A stretch of DNA of 64,000 bases from Cercis canadensis (Eukaryota; Streptophyta; Magnoliopsida; Fabales; Fabaceae): positions 1 through 64,000 of the forward strand of contig QAOA01000409.1 in the NCBI GenBank assembly GCA_003255065.1, written 5' to 3'. Positions 37,381 through 48,971 of the stretch are shown piece by piece. A model generated the notes under the pieces. The model did no database searches, was not told where the DNA came from, and saw only the letters and a list, made by a program, of their open reading frames with translations. Each line of letters opens with the position of its first letter. Position 1 is the first letter of the stretch. A program made the translations under genes and the position numbers.

Positions 37381-37509
37381 GTTTCTATTAAATGTAAGAA
37401 ATTGCAGTACATGATATATAACCTTGCTTTACAAATTTTAACAGAAACCAGAAAGGTACATTTTCACAATTGGGTGAAAAAAAAATAGATACTAACTAGA
37501 GCATCGTCA

Positions 37510-39063
37510 CTATAAATTAGAACTTGATTCTGCTCCAGCTTTCGGATTGTAATTAAAAGATCCAGGCATGAGAAATGAGAATGAACCCTCTGAGTCCTCA
37601 AATGTCGGTCGAAGGAATTCATTAAACCCACTGAAGTTACAGGTATCGAAGTTCAATGATGAAAAATAATTTATAGGATCATCAACGTTACCTTTCATAT
37701 CCATGATGTTTTGGACTCCATCTCCACATGAAGGATTTGATCCAAAACTTAAGTTTAGATTTGCTACCTTACTGCTGTTTTCTTTGCTTTCCGAATCAGG
37801 TGGCACAGCTGACCCTTTAGCATCATCCAAGGGAATGGCTGGAGTATGGCCTTGGAACAGAGCAATGTGTCCGAAAAGCTTGTCTTTCCTTGAAAATGTT
37901 GTGCCACATGAACAAAGCCATTTGTCCTTACCACAGTGCTTTTCATGAGTTTTAAGATCTGCCATGACCGAGAATTTCTTTGTGTGACATCTGCTGCAAG
38001 TGTAACTCTTGTCACAGTGTGTTCTTTTGTAATGGTTTTTGACACATAAAATAGTCTTCAGAGGTTGAAACTTCTTGTGATCCTTGTTACGCTTGCAGCC
38101 AGCATAGGGGCAGGAATACCTCTTGATAAGCTTTGGTTCAGACCCAGATTCTTTATTAGGTCTTGCAAGTGCTTCTGGGGTTTTGTATTCGTCACCATGA
38201 CCTCGCATGTGCATCCGAAGATTTGCATCTCTCTTGAATCCCTTCCCACAAATTGTACAGAAATGTGTATGAGGTGCGAGAATTTCTTCTTTTTCTAACT
38301 GTAAAATCTCATAGGAACCAGGTGGAAGGTTCTCGCCCTCCTCTACATCCTCTTCATCTTTTTGTTCATGTTCTTCCATATTGTAATTTTGCTCCATTTC
38401 GCCATTATTAGTTAGATCAATCTGGTTAGGCTGATCAGAAATCTTATTTCCACTATTAAGTTGTGGCTGAATACTATTACTTGGCCCTGATCCAGAAGGA
38501 AAGGAAACTCCGTGAAGCTGAGTAAGCTGTGCAATAGATGGACTACTGGTTGTAAGGGTATGCCTCACAGATGGGAGAAGACTACCGGCAGTAGAGATCA
38601 ATTGAACAATAATTGATGTAAGATCAGCTGTGATGAGCTGCTGTTCCTGAGTAGCAAGTTCATCAGGTTGTCCAAATTGTTGGCCTTTTCGACCAACAAT
38701 CAAATGGACAAGATCCTGGAGCTGATGAATCTTTTCTTCCAGGAAAGAAAGATTATTCAACATCATTCTGGGATCCCAACCTTGGAGTTTGCTGGCTTGT
38801 GATGCATCACTCATCTGACGATTTTCTTCATCAGAAATCTGCATCTCATTGTTGGAATTTTGGTTGAATTCTTTGAAAGGTGCTTCAATCCTGATACCAT
38901 AATCTGAAATAGAGGCATCTTCCCATTTCTGTTGATTATGCTGCAAACTGAAATCTGGAAAAGCAGAAGGATCTGAGGATAAATTTGTCTGTAATCCATT
39001 CCCAGGACAAGTTGAAGAAGACCTTGCCCAGGTGTTAGCACATAGGTTCTCTTTATGATCCAT
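37510..39063 (-). CDS. STOP1: C2H2 zinc-finger regulator STOP1 (SENSITIVE TO PROTON RHIZOTOXICITY 1)
   Basis: Nuclear transcription factor for tolerance to low pH and aluminium, where it activates malate transporter genes. The 517-aa protein is read from a single coding exon, with start codon 39063-39061 (MDHKENLCAN). Family blocks: WDPRMMLNNLSFLEEKIHQL (96-115), QQLITADLTSIIVQLISTAG (141-160), an acidic stretch EEDVEEGENLPPGSYEIL, then the zinc-finger region. Finger 1 is HFCTICGKGFKRDANLRMH (267-285); fingers 2 and 3 are CPYAGC...HYKRTHC and CSRCHTKKFSV...HEKHC; the last is WLCSCGTTFSRKDKLFGH (382-399). These match Arabidopsis STOP1 (AT1G34370) closely. The C-terminus keeps LNFDTCNFSGFNEF. 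The upstream acceptor at about 39094 implies a 5'UTR intron. Confidence 0.95.
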   Translation of the reverse strand: MDHKENLCANTWARSSSTCPGNGLQTNLSSDPSAFPDFSLQHNQQKWEDASISDYGIRIEAPFKEFNQNSNNEMQISDEENRQMSDASQASKLQGWDPRMMLNNLSFLEEKIHQLQDLVHLIVGRKGQQFGQPDELATQEQQLITADLTSIIVQLISTAGSLLPSVRHTLTTSSPSIAQLTQLHGVSFPSGSGPSNSIQPQLNSGNKISDQPNQIDLTNNGEMEQNYNMEEHEQKDEEDVEEGENLPPGSYEILQLEKEEILAPHTHFCTICGKGFKRDANLRMHMRGHGDEYKTPEALARPNKESGSEPKLIKRYSCPYAGCKRNKDHKKFQPLKTILCVKNHYKRTHCDKSYTCSRCHTKKFSVMADLKTHEKHCGKDKWLCSCGTTFSRKDKLFGHIALFQGHTPAIPLDDAKGSAVPPDSESKENSSKVANLNLSFGSNPSCGDGVQNIMDMKGNVDDPINYFSSLNFDTCNFSGFNEFLRPTFEDSEGSFSFLMPGSFNYNPKAGAESSSNL

Positions 39064-39093
39064 TTTAAAATCTTTATCAGGTATCAAGATCCC

Positions 39094-39970
39094 CTGTCAA
39101 TTGCAATAAGTAAGGATCTGAGGATGTGCATCAAATATTCTATAAAAACATTTACAACGCAAAAGACAACATCCCATTCAATTATTTACCAAAGATCCAA
39201 TCAAAAGCAACCAATCAAAGGGGGGAAATGAGGGGGGATTTGAAGGAAAAAAGAAAGGAGACAGGGGGACAGAAAGAAGAGAATTGAAGCACAAAAATAA
39301 AATGATTAGTGAAAATATATTTAGGATCTCCATTAGATTAGAAATATACCATTCAACACAGACACAGATGTTCATATCAATAAAAATTTCTCATAACTCA
39401 CAGCATCAAATTCCTAAAGTAAAAATCTCCCTAGCAAACCAATCAACTTTCCATTTAGCCAATAAAGTTAGTACAAGTTCAAGCTTCACACAAGTCTGGA
39501 GCTATACTTCACTTTAGAGTACTGATCTACTCCAACATCTTTTTTCATTTTCAGATTCAAATGGATAGAAATTCATATTTTCCCTGCAGCAGTTTGGACT
39601 TACATGCACAACTATAATCAAAATTACGAAAAATTCCTCATCGTTCACTTCAAGGTGAAGCCCCACATGCCAATACCTCATTTCAAAACAAGTAAGATTC
39701 AAATCTATTTCAGATAGCACCAAATCACCAAAAACGTCTTTTCAGGAGCACCCTCGGCTTTTGTCCTTCCTAATCAAGCACTCTCATATATTCAACTTGA
39801 CTACAACTAATCAATTGGAAGCCCATCAAAAAATACAATAAACCACCAAACAGAGCACCGCAAAAAAATTGAAGGAAAAGGGAAAAGAAGTAATTTTGTA
39901 AGAAAACCCTAGATGTAAGAGACAGAAATTCAGAAAATTGACTAAAACAAGAGAAGAGAAAAGACTTACA
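39094..39970 (-). other. Probable 5'UTR intron of STOP1
   Basis: On the minus strand a good acceptor (GCAATTGACAG, ending at 39094) lies 30 bp before the STOP1 ATG. A consensus donor (TTTT|GTAAGT, at about 39970) lies 0.9 kb upstream, after a pyrimidine-rich leader. The interior has no conserved frame. Inferred from splice signals only. Confidence 0.55.
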
Positions 39971-40002
39971 AAATTGAAAGATTAGAGATGTTCTATAGTG
40001 CT

Positions 40003-40020
40003 CTATGCTGGCTGCTTCAT
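40003..40020 (-). promoter_or_regulatory. Short upstream ORF in the predicted STOP1 leader
   Basis: In the predicted first non-coding exon, an ATG begins a 5-codon reading frame (MKQPA then TAG). If the transcription start lies upstream of 40020, this uORF would be in the mature leader and could reduce translation of STOP1. Confidence 0.35.
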
Positions 40021-41184
40021 TTCTGAGAGAGAACACAAGAAAAGAGAAATGAGAAAGGAAACGAAGGTGCTGACCTGAGTGCTTATATTAGCATCCCTAT
40101 TACCAAGGAGCTTTACTCTGTTTGACACTGTAGCACGTAGTTAGTCAACCCCACAACCTTTACCGTCCGTTTGTTGGGTCAATTTTGTTTACTTTTAGGG
40201 ACCCACCAATCAAAACCATCCATGGTGGGGCAACTCCATACATCAATCAATCACAGCCGTTGGTGGGTTTTCATTTGATTTGATTTTTATTCTGATGGCT
40301 GTTTTGTTTCCGATGTGGGATGATAAAATAAGATGGGGATAAAGGAAGAGACAAAAAGTTTTGAGCTTTGATTAGAGTTAGAGATGAGAAGGGTCCCACA
40401 GAAATAGGATGAATGGATGATGCTTCTCCCTTTCTTCCCCTGGCTCTGAGATAATGTGGAGATTGGATTTGGAGATGCAAATGCAAATTTGACTTGGCTT
40501 AATTATTGTATATAGGCTTGTTATGGGGGAGACTGATCTGGTGAAACTAGCAAGGGAGGTTCCCAGAAAGCTACGCTAATGCCAATTGGGATTTGCTCCT
40601 TCTCATGCATTTCTTTCGCTCCTTCACTTCATGTTCATGCCACGCATTGCTAATTGGACTATAAATAATTGTTACACGTGCATTAGACTAATTGGACTTA
40701 GGTGCTTGTAGTTGGAGTTGTTGTTGTTGTTGTCTCTCTCCATCATTCAACTTTAAAATTAGTCAAGTAAGTCTTTCAACATTTTTATTTTAAAAAAATT
40801 ATTGTTTGATTTTAAAAGTGGAAAATATATATTATTTGGTTTTAAACATAAAATATTTTTAATTTGATTATTTTTATATTGTGTGAAATGTCAAAAATAT
40901 CTTTTAATATTATGTAATTATACTTTGGTGCTATATGTAGTTATCTCATTTAAAAATAAACGGAATAATCACATAACATTAATGACTATTTTAGATATTG
41001 CATTCGGGAACCAAATATTATTTTCCTTTAACTTTTGAAACCAAACAATAAATTTCTCTTTGTTAAACTTAAATTTGTTTAATCTTTTTATTAGATAGAA
41101 GAAACTCTAAAACTAGGAACCTCAACCTTATGAAAAGTTACATGGACAAATCATGTTGTGTGTTGTTAGAACACATAACAAAAT

Positions 41185-41395
41185 AGTTATTAAATTTGAT
41201 TTAGTGGTAAAGATGTTGAGGTAGTATACAAGATATTAAGAGTTTGAACATTTATACTGTCATGTAATTAAAAAGAAACAATACATAACAAAAAAAAAAT
41301 ACTAGGTGTGATTTAATAATGAAAAATTTAAATAGTTTATAAGATGTTGAGGGATGAAGCCTTCTTGTTATCATATAACAAAAAAAATAAAAAAG
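41185..41395 (+). mobile_element. Two adjacent weak SINE-like units
   Basis: TGATTTAGTGGTAAAGATGTTGAGGTAGTATACAAGA... AGAGTTTGAAC followed by an A-rich tail (to 41300) resembles a tRNA-derived SINE (A-box- and B-box-like spacing). A more decayed similar unit (TGATTTAATAATGAAAAATT... ATAAGATGTTGAGGGATGA) follows, with its own A-rich end. Both are too diverged for a firm call. Confidence 0.25.
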
Positions 41396-41714
41396 AACAC
41401 AGAGCAAAAGTCATTAAGGTGCTAATTTATTCTCATTATGCAGTAACATAATAAAAACGACAGCTTACTACTTTTGTTACATAAAATTGATAACTTAAGT
41501 TTATTAAATAAATAAATAGGACAATTCTATAATACTTTATAGACATACATGTCTCTATAGAAACAACAGAAGATATCACTAATTTTGACTGTGTATATGT
41601 GACACATAATCGTATACATTGAAGACACTAAAAAACTTCCAAATAAATATAAATAAAACCATATAATTTATTATTTGGTATATCTATTGTAACAAATAAA
41701 GATTTGCCATTATT

Positions 41715-41915
41715 GTAGGTGGATTACAAAATCTAAATAGTAGAGTGACTCATGGAGATGGATTGCCTTTTTACGCGGGAATTGAAGGAGATCTAATTCA
41801 AGTGCAAGTCATTGACAGCATCAAATATTAATGACACAGCTGCATACTCCTTCTCGGCTAGTGAGACTGACATTATAAATGCATTAAGAAAGTTCTCAGA
41901 AGTTGGGTGTAGTCT
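41715..41915. repeat. Dispersed non-coding repeat, copy B
   Basis: Same-orientation relative of 25985-26215, sharing AAAATCTAAATAGTA, GGAATTGAAGGAGATC, GTGCAAGTCATTGACAGCAT and GAAAGTTCTCAGAAGT. No coding frame. Confidence 0.65.
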
Positions 41916-42769
41916 TTTATTTAGTGATAGTGTATATAATTAATTATCATTTAAACTTGTAACTTTTTATTCAATAATAGTGTATACTGTTTTTGGACTA
42001 TATCACCCAACATTCAAAGAGAAATCACCACTTTCTTCTCCTTCAATGATAAAGGGGCCATTTCATCTGTTTTTTTTTCAGATGAAGAGATGATTCAAAA
42101 GAGGAGGGTCCCCATCATGGCCATTACTTTTCCTTCTTTTTCCTTGTAAACGTTTTGGTTGTGGTCATTTTCATGTATGTTGAAGTGATTCTTTCATGCG
42201 CTTCCGTCATTGCTTAAATCATTTTTGTGAAACCATTCATGTTAAGGTCCACTTTAATACACCTACTTCTACTCCTTTGTCCTTTCCTTCTTTCTCTCCT
42301 TCAAAAATGACTCGAGTACTTTTTGTAAATTAATACATGTACAAGAAATTATTAGTTAGTGTTTATACAAAGGAAATCAATTATTTCTAGTGACCATATA
42401 TTTAGCAAAACATCACGAGTATACTTAATTCCTAATAACCATGCTTTTCGCAAAGATCATGAGAAATATAGCTCAATTGATTGTATATCCAACCTTTAAG
42501 GTATTCTAAATTTATGTTCTCATAAAAATATGAACTATCTATTTATAGGTCTTCCTAAGTGAGGTTTTTCTTTTTTCTCTCGGATAGGGTTCTCCATGGA
42601 CATGGTATGGCAACTACAACGGGTGCCTTGGTAGTGGGGATGGTCGCGACAACAGTATAACCTAAAGTAACTGCGATTTGCAACGGATCGGTAAATAACC
42701 AAGTAATTACAGCTATGCTTAGAGTAATGTAATTACTAGTTAAAAAGTTGTATAATCAATAATTTTACA

Positions 42770-42774
<5 letters not shown>

Positions 42775-42802
<28 letters not shown>
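42775..42802. repeat. (CT)14 microsatellite
   Basis: Uninterrupted CT dinucleotide run downstream of the PYG7-like gene's stop codon. Confidence 0.95.
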
Positions 42803-42804
<2 letters not shown>

Positions 42805-43001
42805 CACTTACATAACAAGGGGACCATCTTTTCCTAACAAAGGAACCAAAAATCCTTCAAACATTATCGAATCAACCTGTTTCAATCCAGTTTAAGGGTG
42901 TATGGAACTACATGCGCTCCTCTCAAACCCAAAGTCATGGAAAATTGTGGATGCTTTGTGTTCCATATTCATAGTTTCAGTTAATACAAGTCACATGACA
43001 T

Positions 43002-46000
43002 TCATCTCTCTTTTGATTTCACCGCAACTCCTTTGTACATTTGAACACGGTCCTTCAAAGCATCTCTCCTGGGCCGAGCAATCTTGTTGTTAGGATCAAA
43101 AAGAAGCACTTCTTCAAATGCCTTCAGAGCAGCCTTGAAGTCTTTTTTCTTCTCATAGGCATCACCAAGATTGTTCCATGCTGTAACATAGCCGGGTTGA
43201 AGCTTCACAGCAGTCTCAAACTGAGTAATTCCCCTGTCAACCTTCCCATCACGAACGTAGCTGACACCAAGAGCGTTGTAAACCTATATTGAAAACGTGA
43301 AAGGTCATTAGCAAAGCAATTGTCATTAAGTCATATCAGAATAGGCCACTAAAGGTAGAAGTCTAAAACTAGAACTGAACATCAAACATATCTTATCATT
43401 CTGCTCTTCGCTAAAGGCTACTTTTATAGAAGGCTACGTCTAAAACAAGACTTAAGTCACTATAATATTGGACCAATAAGTGTTCCAAGTGCAGGATCAG
43501 ACTCACAAAGTTCTCCATATGGCGAAGAAACTTTTTTGTGTCGGCATTTTCGTGATTACTTACATGATTAAATTGTATATAAAAGATATTCAGAGTGGTA
43601 GAATGATTGAGATCAATTCACAGTTTTGTGTTAGCATAGTAGAATCAATCAAGTGGCCTTCTATTCCAATTCATCCTGTCAAATTTGCACTCAAACTGTC
43701 AAGACATATTGAATGTTCACGATGATAGTGTTCCAAGTCTATCCTTTACATCTCTCTGCTCTCTCTAATTTGTGTTCTCTCATGTCTCTTAATCTTAAAC
43801 ACTGTTCACATATGGGTAATTACTTCTGTTTCTTGTCTACTTACATCCCCCTAATCATTACACAATCTTGAAACCTTTCATTTTAGCTTCAGTAGCAAAA
43901 TAACCCACCAAATTCCAACCTTCATTTTATGATATTGCTGTTCTAAAGTTTTTGAGCTGCATCACCACCCACACACACACACATCTATATAATTTGTTAG
44001 CAATCAATTCAGTACACTTCAAATCCATCTAACCTGGGCAAGATCCTGATCATCTCCATCCCATTTCTCAATTGCCTGAAGCAAGTACTTAGTAGCAGCA
44101 GGGTAAAATTTTCTCCTCAGCATTACTGCGCCAAGTTCGAAAAGCCCAGTTGCACTTGCATCACCACTTCTTACTTGCTCCTGAGATATTGGAACAAAAT
44201 GAGAAAGTTAAGAAAGGATAAATTGAGCAACAAGTTCCAGGTAACTTGCAGATCATCTCTATTACAATACCAAATCAAAAAATAAATAAAAAATTATATA
44301 ACAAGAAAATGTAGAATTCAGTGGTATTTCAAGGAGGTTATTACCATACGTCAAGTTCAGAGAGAAACATCATTAATCTAAAGGGAAAAATGGAAAAAGA
44401 ACAGGGTTTACCTGCAACTCTTTGGCAGAAAGGTCAAGTTCTCTCCGAACAAGAACTTGGCGAACCACAAAGTATGACCCAACCCCTAGCAAACCTAATA
44501 ACAATATCAAGTATATAAGTTGGATCCCTAAATCAAATAACTCTCCAATCTCATATATCTCATTTATCTTCATAGTGTCACTTGCATGTGCCACTTGAGG
44601 AGAAACAACTGCTAAAGTTTGTCCAAACAAGAATGCTGAAACCCATCTGGCTGACCCTTCCCCATCTTCAAGATCCTCAATTGTAAAGTGGTTCACTGAA
44701 AATCCAGAAATACAATATGACAAGTAATGTCTCAAGTAACTACTGCTATTAAAGAACAAATACTTAAAAATTTGGAATGAGGTGACATTTGACCAAATGC
44801 TTGCCTCAAGTTTACCACAATACATAGAATTGAAGAGTGTACAGGTAAGGAAGCAAATTTTTACTCAAAGTAGCAATTTGAATATTGAGACCATCAACAA
44901 AGTAGAATTTAGTTGAAATTTTATAATTGTAATTGTCACCTACAAAAATAACCAGCTCCAAACTTGTCCATTACAAAAAAAATAGAAAGGACAGGGGAAA
45001 CCAAATATATATATATATATATATATATATAACATAGATTAAAATAATTATATTTGCAGAGACAGACAGACACCTGCTAGACAAGCCAACATGTACACCT
45101 ATATATTACTAAAATTATAGAATTGTATAATTAATTCTAGAACTTTTTAAAGTGTAAATGCTTAAGACTGACATGATATTTTATTGAGTACCAGTTCCCA
45201 ACAATCCTTACTATCATTTTTCTTTTTTTTCTTAATCGACATAATACTGTAATGGTGGAGTATTTCTTGATCATTATATAGATATATGCTTTAATTTTTG
45301 TAACCCGTGCTTCAAGTGTTCACTTAAAGTGTTTCTTTTCCTCTTGCACAAAAGATTTCCTGTAGAGCTTGTATTTATGATCTATGAAAAGATTTATCAA
45401 ATTATGAGTGCAAAAAACATCAGTCCGTCAGTATCTACCAAACCAACAGCATACAGCAAATGCTGATATTAACAAAACCTACTTTGAATCTTTAAAGGCT
45501 GGCCATTTTGGAATATACTTCATGGAACCACCAAAACCACTTTGAGAATAAAAGCATCAAAACAGAGAATAGGAAATTACTTTCAGACTCTTTTGTGATA
45601 AGGGATTCCATTGCCATTTCCCTTTGAAACATCTGTCTTCATCCACAATGGAAGAAAAAATTAGTATCCAGAACTTAAGGCATGAACTTACAGAATGAAT
45701 TTCCGAAAAAAGCACTTGAAATAGCAAGACTTAAATATCAAATGTTACAGTTATTGCTCTATCATAGACAAGTCGGGGTAATTCAGAAATAAAAACCATA
45801 ATTGACTGCTTGAGTAATGAGGACGTAAATCAGTAGTGCCAGTTAGCAACAAATAAGGCAAAAAATAAGACAACCATTTAAGGATAACCAATAAGGGTGT
45901 TTACAACAAAGTATTAGATGATTTTCTCAGATACAAGTGAGAGAAATAAATGCATCCGTAAGTGAAGAGTAAGAGGATGAGACTATTTGTTGAGCAGCAG

Positions 46001-47027
46001 ATCCACAATGCATTACTTATTGAAACAAGATAATGATATACTTTCACTGTCCAAGAGATAAGAACCTTGCCAGACAGGTAAGAAGTTTGAATCCAGTCTG
46101 AGAAACTTCATTTTGGAACCAAAGCAAATTGATCAGGAAATCATAAAATCATAAGAAAGAATATTAGTCCAGAAATTTAGTATCATTTGTTTAAAGAAGA
46201 AACTAGATAATCAAAGGCCTGTGATTTGAAATTTTCCCAACAAGTAGGAATATTTTGGTTCAAAAAGCTTAATTTTGCAATAAAGAATGTGAAAACAAAA
46301 CAACCTGAAGCACAATCCAGTTCTTCATTACATCAAGATAGTCTCCATAGTTAATTGATCCTGTTCTCTGAATTCCTGAGACTTTCATCTTCCTGTAAAT
46401 ACAGGTCCAGGTTAACAAGCATCCATAATTCATAATTCATACAAAAGAAACAAGCATCTAAGAGGGTAACCAAACTGAATTTAGATACAAATCACAGGCC
46501 CATTAAAGTTCCAGAAGTTTTCTGCATGTTCCTACACAAATCACACAATTTTAAACTACCCTCAACTTCAAAATTGGGAAATTTTAACCAACAAGACTAC
46601 AGTGATTAAATTCAGTAATTTCCAAAACAGCATTAATGGTTAACTAGAATCAAATGAAATCAACATAACGCACCGCATGATACATAATATTAGACTTGTT
46701 CAACCACTAGAGAAACAAAATTTACAAAGAAAAAAAACAAAAAATAGAAACTTTTGCCAAATTACAAAGAGATAGAAATTGGGATTACTTTACAGAGCTT
46801 GAGTAACTCTCAGGAACTGAAGTTGGGGAAGCGCATAAGCTAGTACAACTGCATCGGAATTCTTTGCTGGTAAGACTGCTCGGAAGGCCAGAATAAAAGC
46901 GATAACTCGCAGAATCTTTGAGCTGCTTGGTTCCAAAATTGCAGGGGGAAAATGTGTAAAGAGAAGGGGCAAAGCGTGGAGAAGAGTAAGGAAGAACAAG
47001 GAACTGAGAGAAAATTGAGCGACCCAT
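43002..47027 (-). CDS. PYG7: PYG7-like TPR protein for photosystem I assembly, plastid
   Basis: Probable orthologue of Arabidopsis PYG7 (related to cyanobacterial Ycf37), a thylakoid TPR protein needed for photosystem I assembly. Exons in transcript order: 47027-46789, 46392-46305, 45632-45581, 44695-44412, 44180-44034, 43283-43002; all introns GT-AG, 363 aa. The Ser/Arg/Phe-rich, acid-poor N-terminus ([19 protein letters not shown]) looks like a plastid transit peptide. Exon 4 encodes [14 protein letters not shown]..., a hydrophobic segment [16 protein letters not shown] that may be part of thylakoid targeting, and a strong membrane helix ([19 protein letters not shown]). Exons 5-6 carry TPR motifs ([58 protein letters not shown]). 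The exon 1 donor was placed at GTAATC (not GTAAAG) because only that keeps frame with exon 2. Confidence 0.88.
45004..45031. repeat. (AT)n microsatellite in the largest-exon upstream intron of PYG7
   Basis: An AT dinucleotide run of about 28 bp lies in intron 3 of the PYG7-like gene. Confidence 0.9.
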
Positions 47028-48971
47028 CTTCGGCTTCAAGCTTTCTGCTTCTTCTGCTACACTGCTTCTTGGGCCGTTGGTGAAGGGGAGTTTTATCCGA
47101 CAAGGTCTGTCACTGTTTTGAGTCTTTTAACGGTTGAAAGAAGGAGATAAAAACGACTTGTCGTTGAATGTTTGGTTGGGTGGTAGAAGAAAGAACGAGT
47201 GTTTCATTTGATAAAAAAAAAATAGATTTTTTAACTGAAAATATAAAGAATAAAAAAGAAAAACTATTCCATTAAAATCCACGGAAATTAAACTTCCTAT
47301 ATACTTTCCAATTTCTTGTGTTATGAATTTTTTTTAAATATTAAATCTTTAAAAAAAAAAGTTAAAATCAATTTTATTTCTTAATAACATAACATCTTTA
47401 ACTATTCATATATATTAAGATCACAGAAAAAGCTAACCAGGGGAATTTCAGTACCAAATTGTTCTCCTGAATACATCTTTCTCCTCACCCGTTTACCAAC
47501 CAAAAACAAAAAAAGTAAAGAAAGTTCTAAGTTAAAACCAATCTCCATCTGTCTGTCCTAAAAATTTCACAACTGTTCTTATTTGATTTGAACATTTGTT
47601 GCATAAATAATAAAAAGTGAGTAAATTACACTCACACTCTAGTTTCAAATTATACAAGAACCTCATGGGGTTGCAACCAAAAAAAAAAAACAGAAAAGAA
47701 AAGAAGAAAATAAGAATTCAGTGAATCACAAAATCAGCAATTCATTCAATCTGCATATTGCGTGTAGTCACATCTCAGACACTGGAGTGCACCTCAGCTC
47801 TAGTTTGCAATATTTTCAATGAGAATGGTGTGTGGCCACATTGGAGAGTACCATGTAGTTTATCTTCTCGCAGCTGCACAAGGAATTAATATAAGCTAAG
47901 ATGTAAAGTACAGAGTACTATAAATGAACATAAGACATCTTCAGAGACAGGAGCATGTAAAAGAGAGGCAATGAAGAGAAGTTTATCCGTGCCTTGCGCA
48001 GGAATTTGAACACAGAATCTAAAATTTATACAGCCTACTCTTAGGTTGCAATTTCAGTTTTACAACGGCACACTGGTAGAAATAGTTCTGGTTTTCATTT
48101 GCATTAATTGGTGCTCTCCATACCTCTTGGTTTCAAGTGTAATAATTCATCTGCGAAAAACATAAAAGCAGAGTTAAGATAGTGGTAGGGAAAACTCTAC
48201 TTAAGCATTGCATATACGCTGATATTACAGTAAAAGCATGATCCCTTTGGATGTCTTCTTGTAATGTCCACCTTTCTGACTCAATATATATAACAGAAGC
48301 AAGCTTGACTTGCTTTATGACAAAATGAATATTACAGATGATGTAATAAAGCATAACAGTGAAATAAAATCTGCCAAGGAAGAAATGCAGAAAGAGATAA
48401 AGAAAGACATCAAATCAATGAAATCTGCACTAAGAGACTAGCCCTTTTACATGTTCTGGCATCAGTTCTACACTCTGAGTAGCAAAAAGATAGAGGACCT
48501 TACATCAAAGCATTTTGCTAAGAGTCCTTGTGTGTGTGTGTTTGGCCGAGTTAAATTATCTTGCTAATGGATTCCAAATTTTGACTCTAGACAATATATG
48601 ATCTAAGATGATTTCATTCACTAATTTATTGTAGTTGACTTGTCCACAGAATTCTTATCCTGCAATGATCCAGCACTCGAAGAGAGCAAAAGCAGAACAT
48701 TTAGTGAGTATCATTGTACTTCAAATACTAACTAATAAATAGTAGTCATGTATGTATGGAACCAAAAGTAGCATATTCATAATCTACCCTTTACGATGAA
48801 TAGTATTAGGACTCTCACAGTGTTCTTATAGATTGCCAGTAGTTGACTAGTGGCAGGCATGATGAGCTACTGTGCTAAGTGATTACCAGACTTCTCTGCC
48901 AAAAAATTTTGCAATGAAGTGAATCTGATACAATCAGACACTATTGTCTTAAAGCAGTTACCTGCCAACGT
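47028..48971. other. Region between PYG7-like and exonuclease genes
   Basis: Both flanking genes read leftward, so this holds the PYG7 promoter/leader (right after 47028) and the exonuclease 3'UTR (from 48971 down). The middle has homopolymer runs and no credible coding frame; a longer 3'UTR with introns cannot be excluded. Confidence 0.5.

Larger units (their letters stand above)
40081..42774. other. Intergenic DNA between STOP1 and the PYG7-like gene
   Basis: The STOP1 promoter region (to about 40700) is followed by AT-rich DNA. Contains SINE-like relics near 41185-41395 and the dispersed repeat at 41715. No credible coding frame. Confidence 0.5.
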
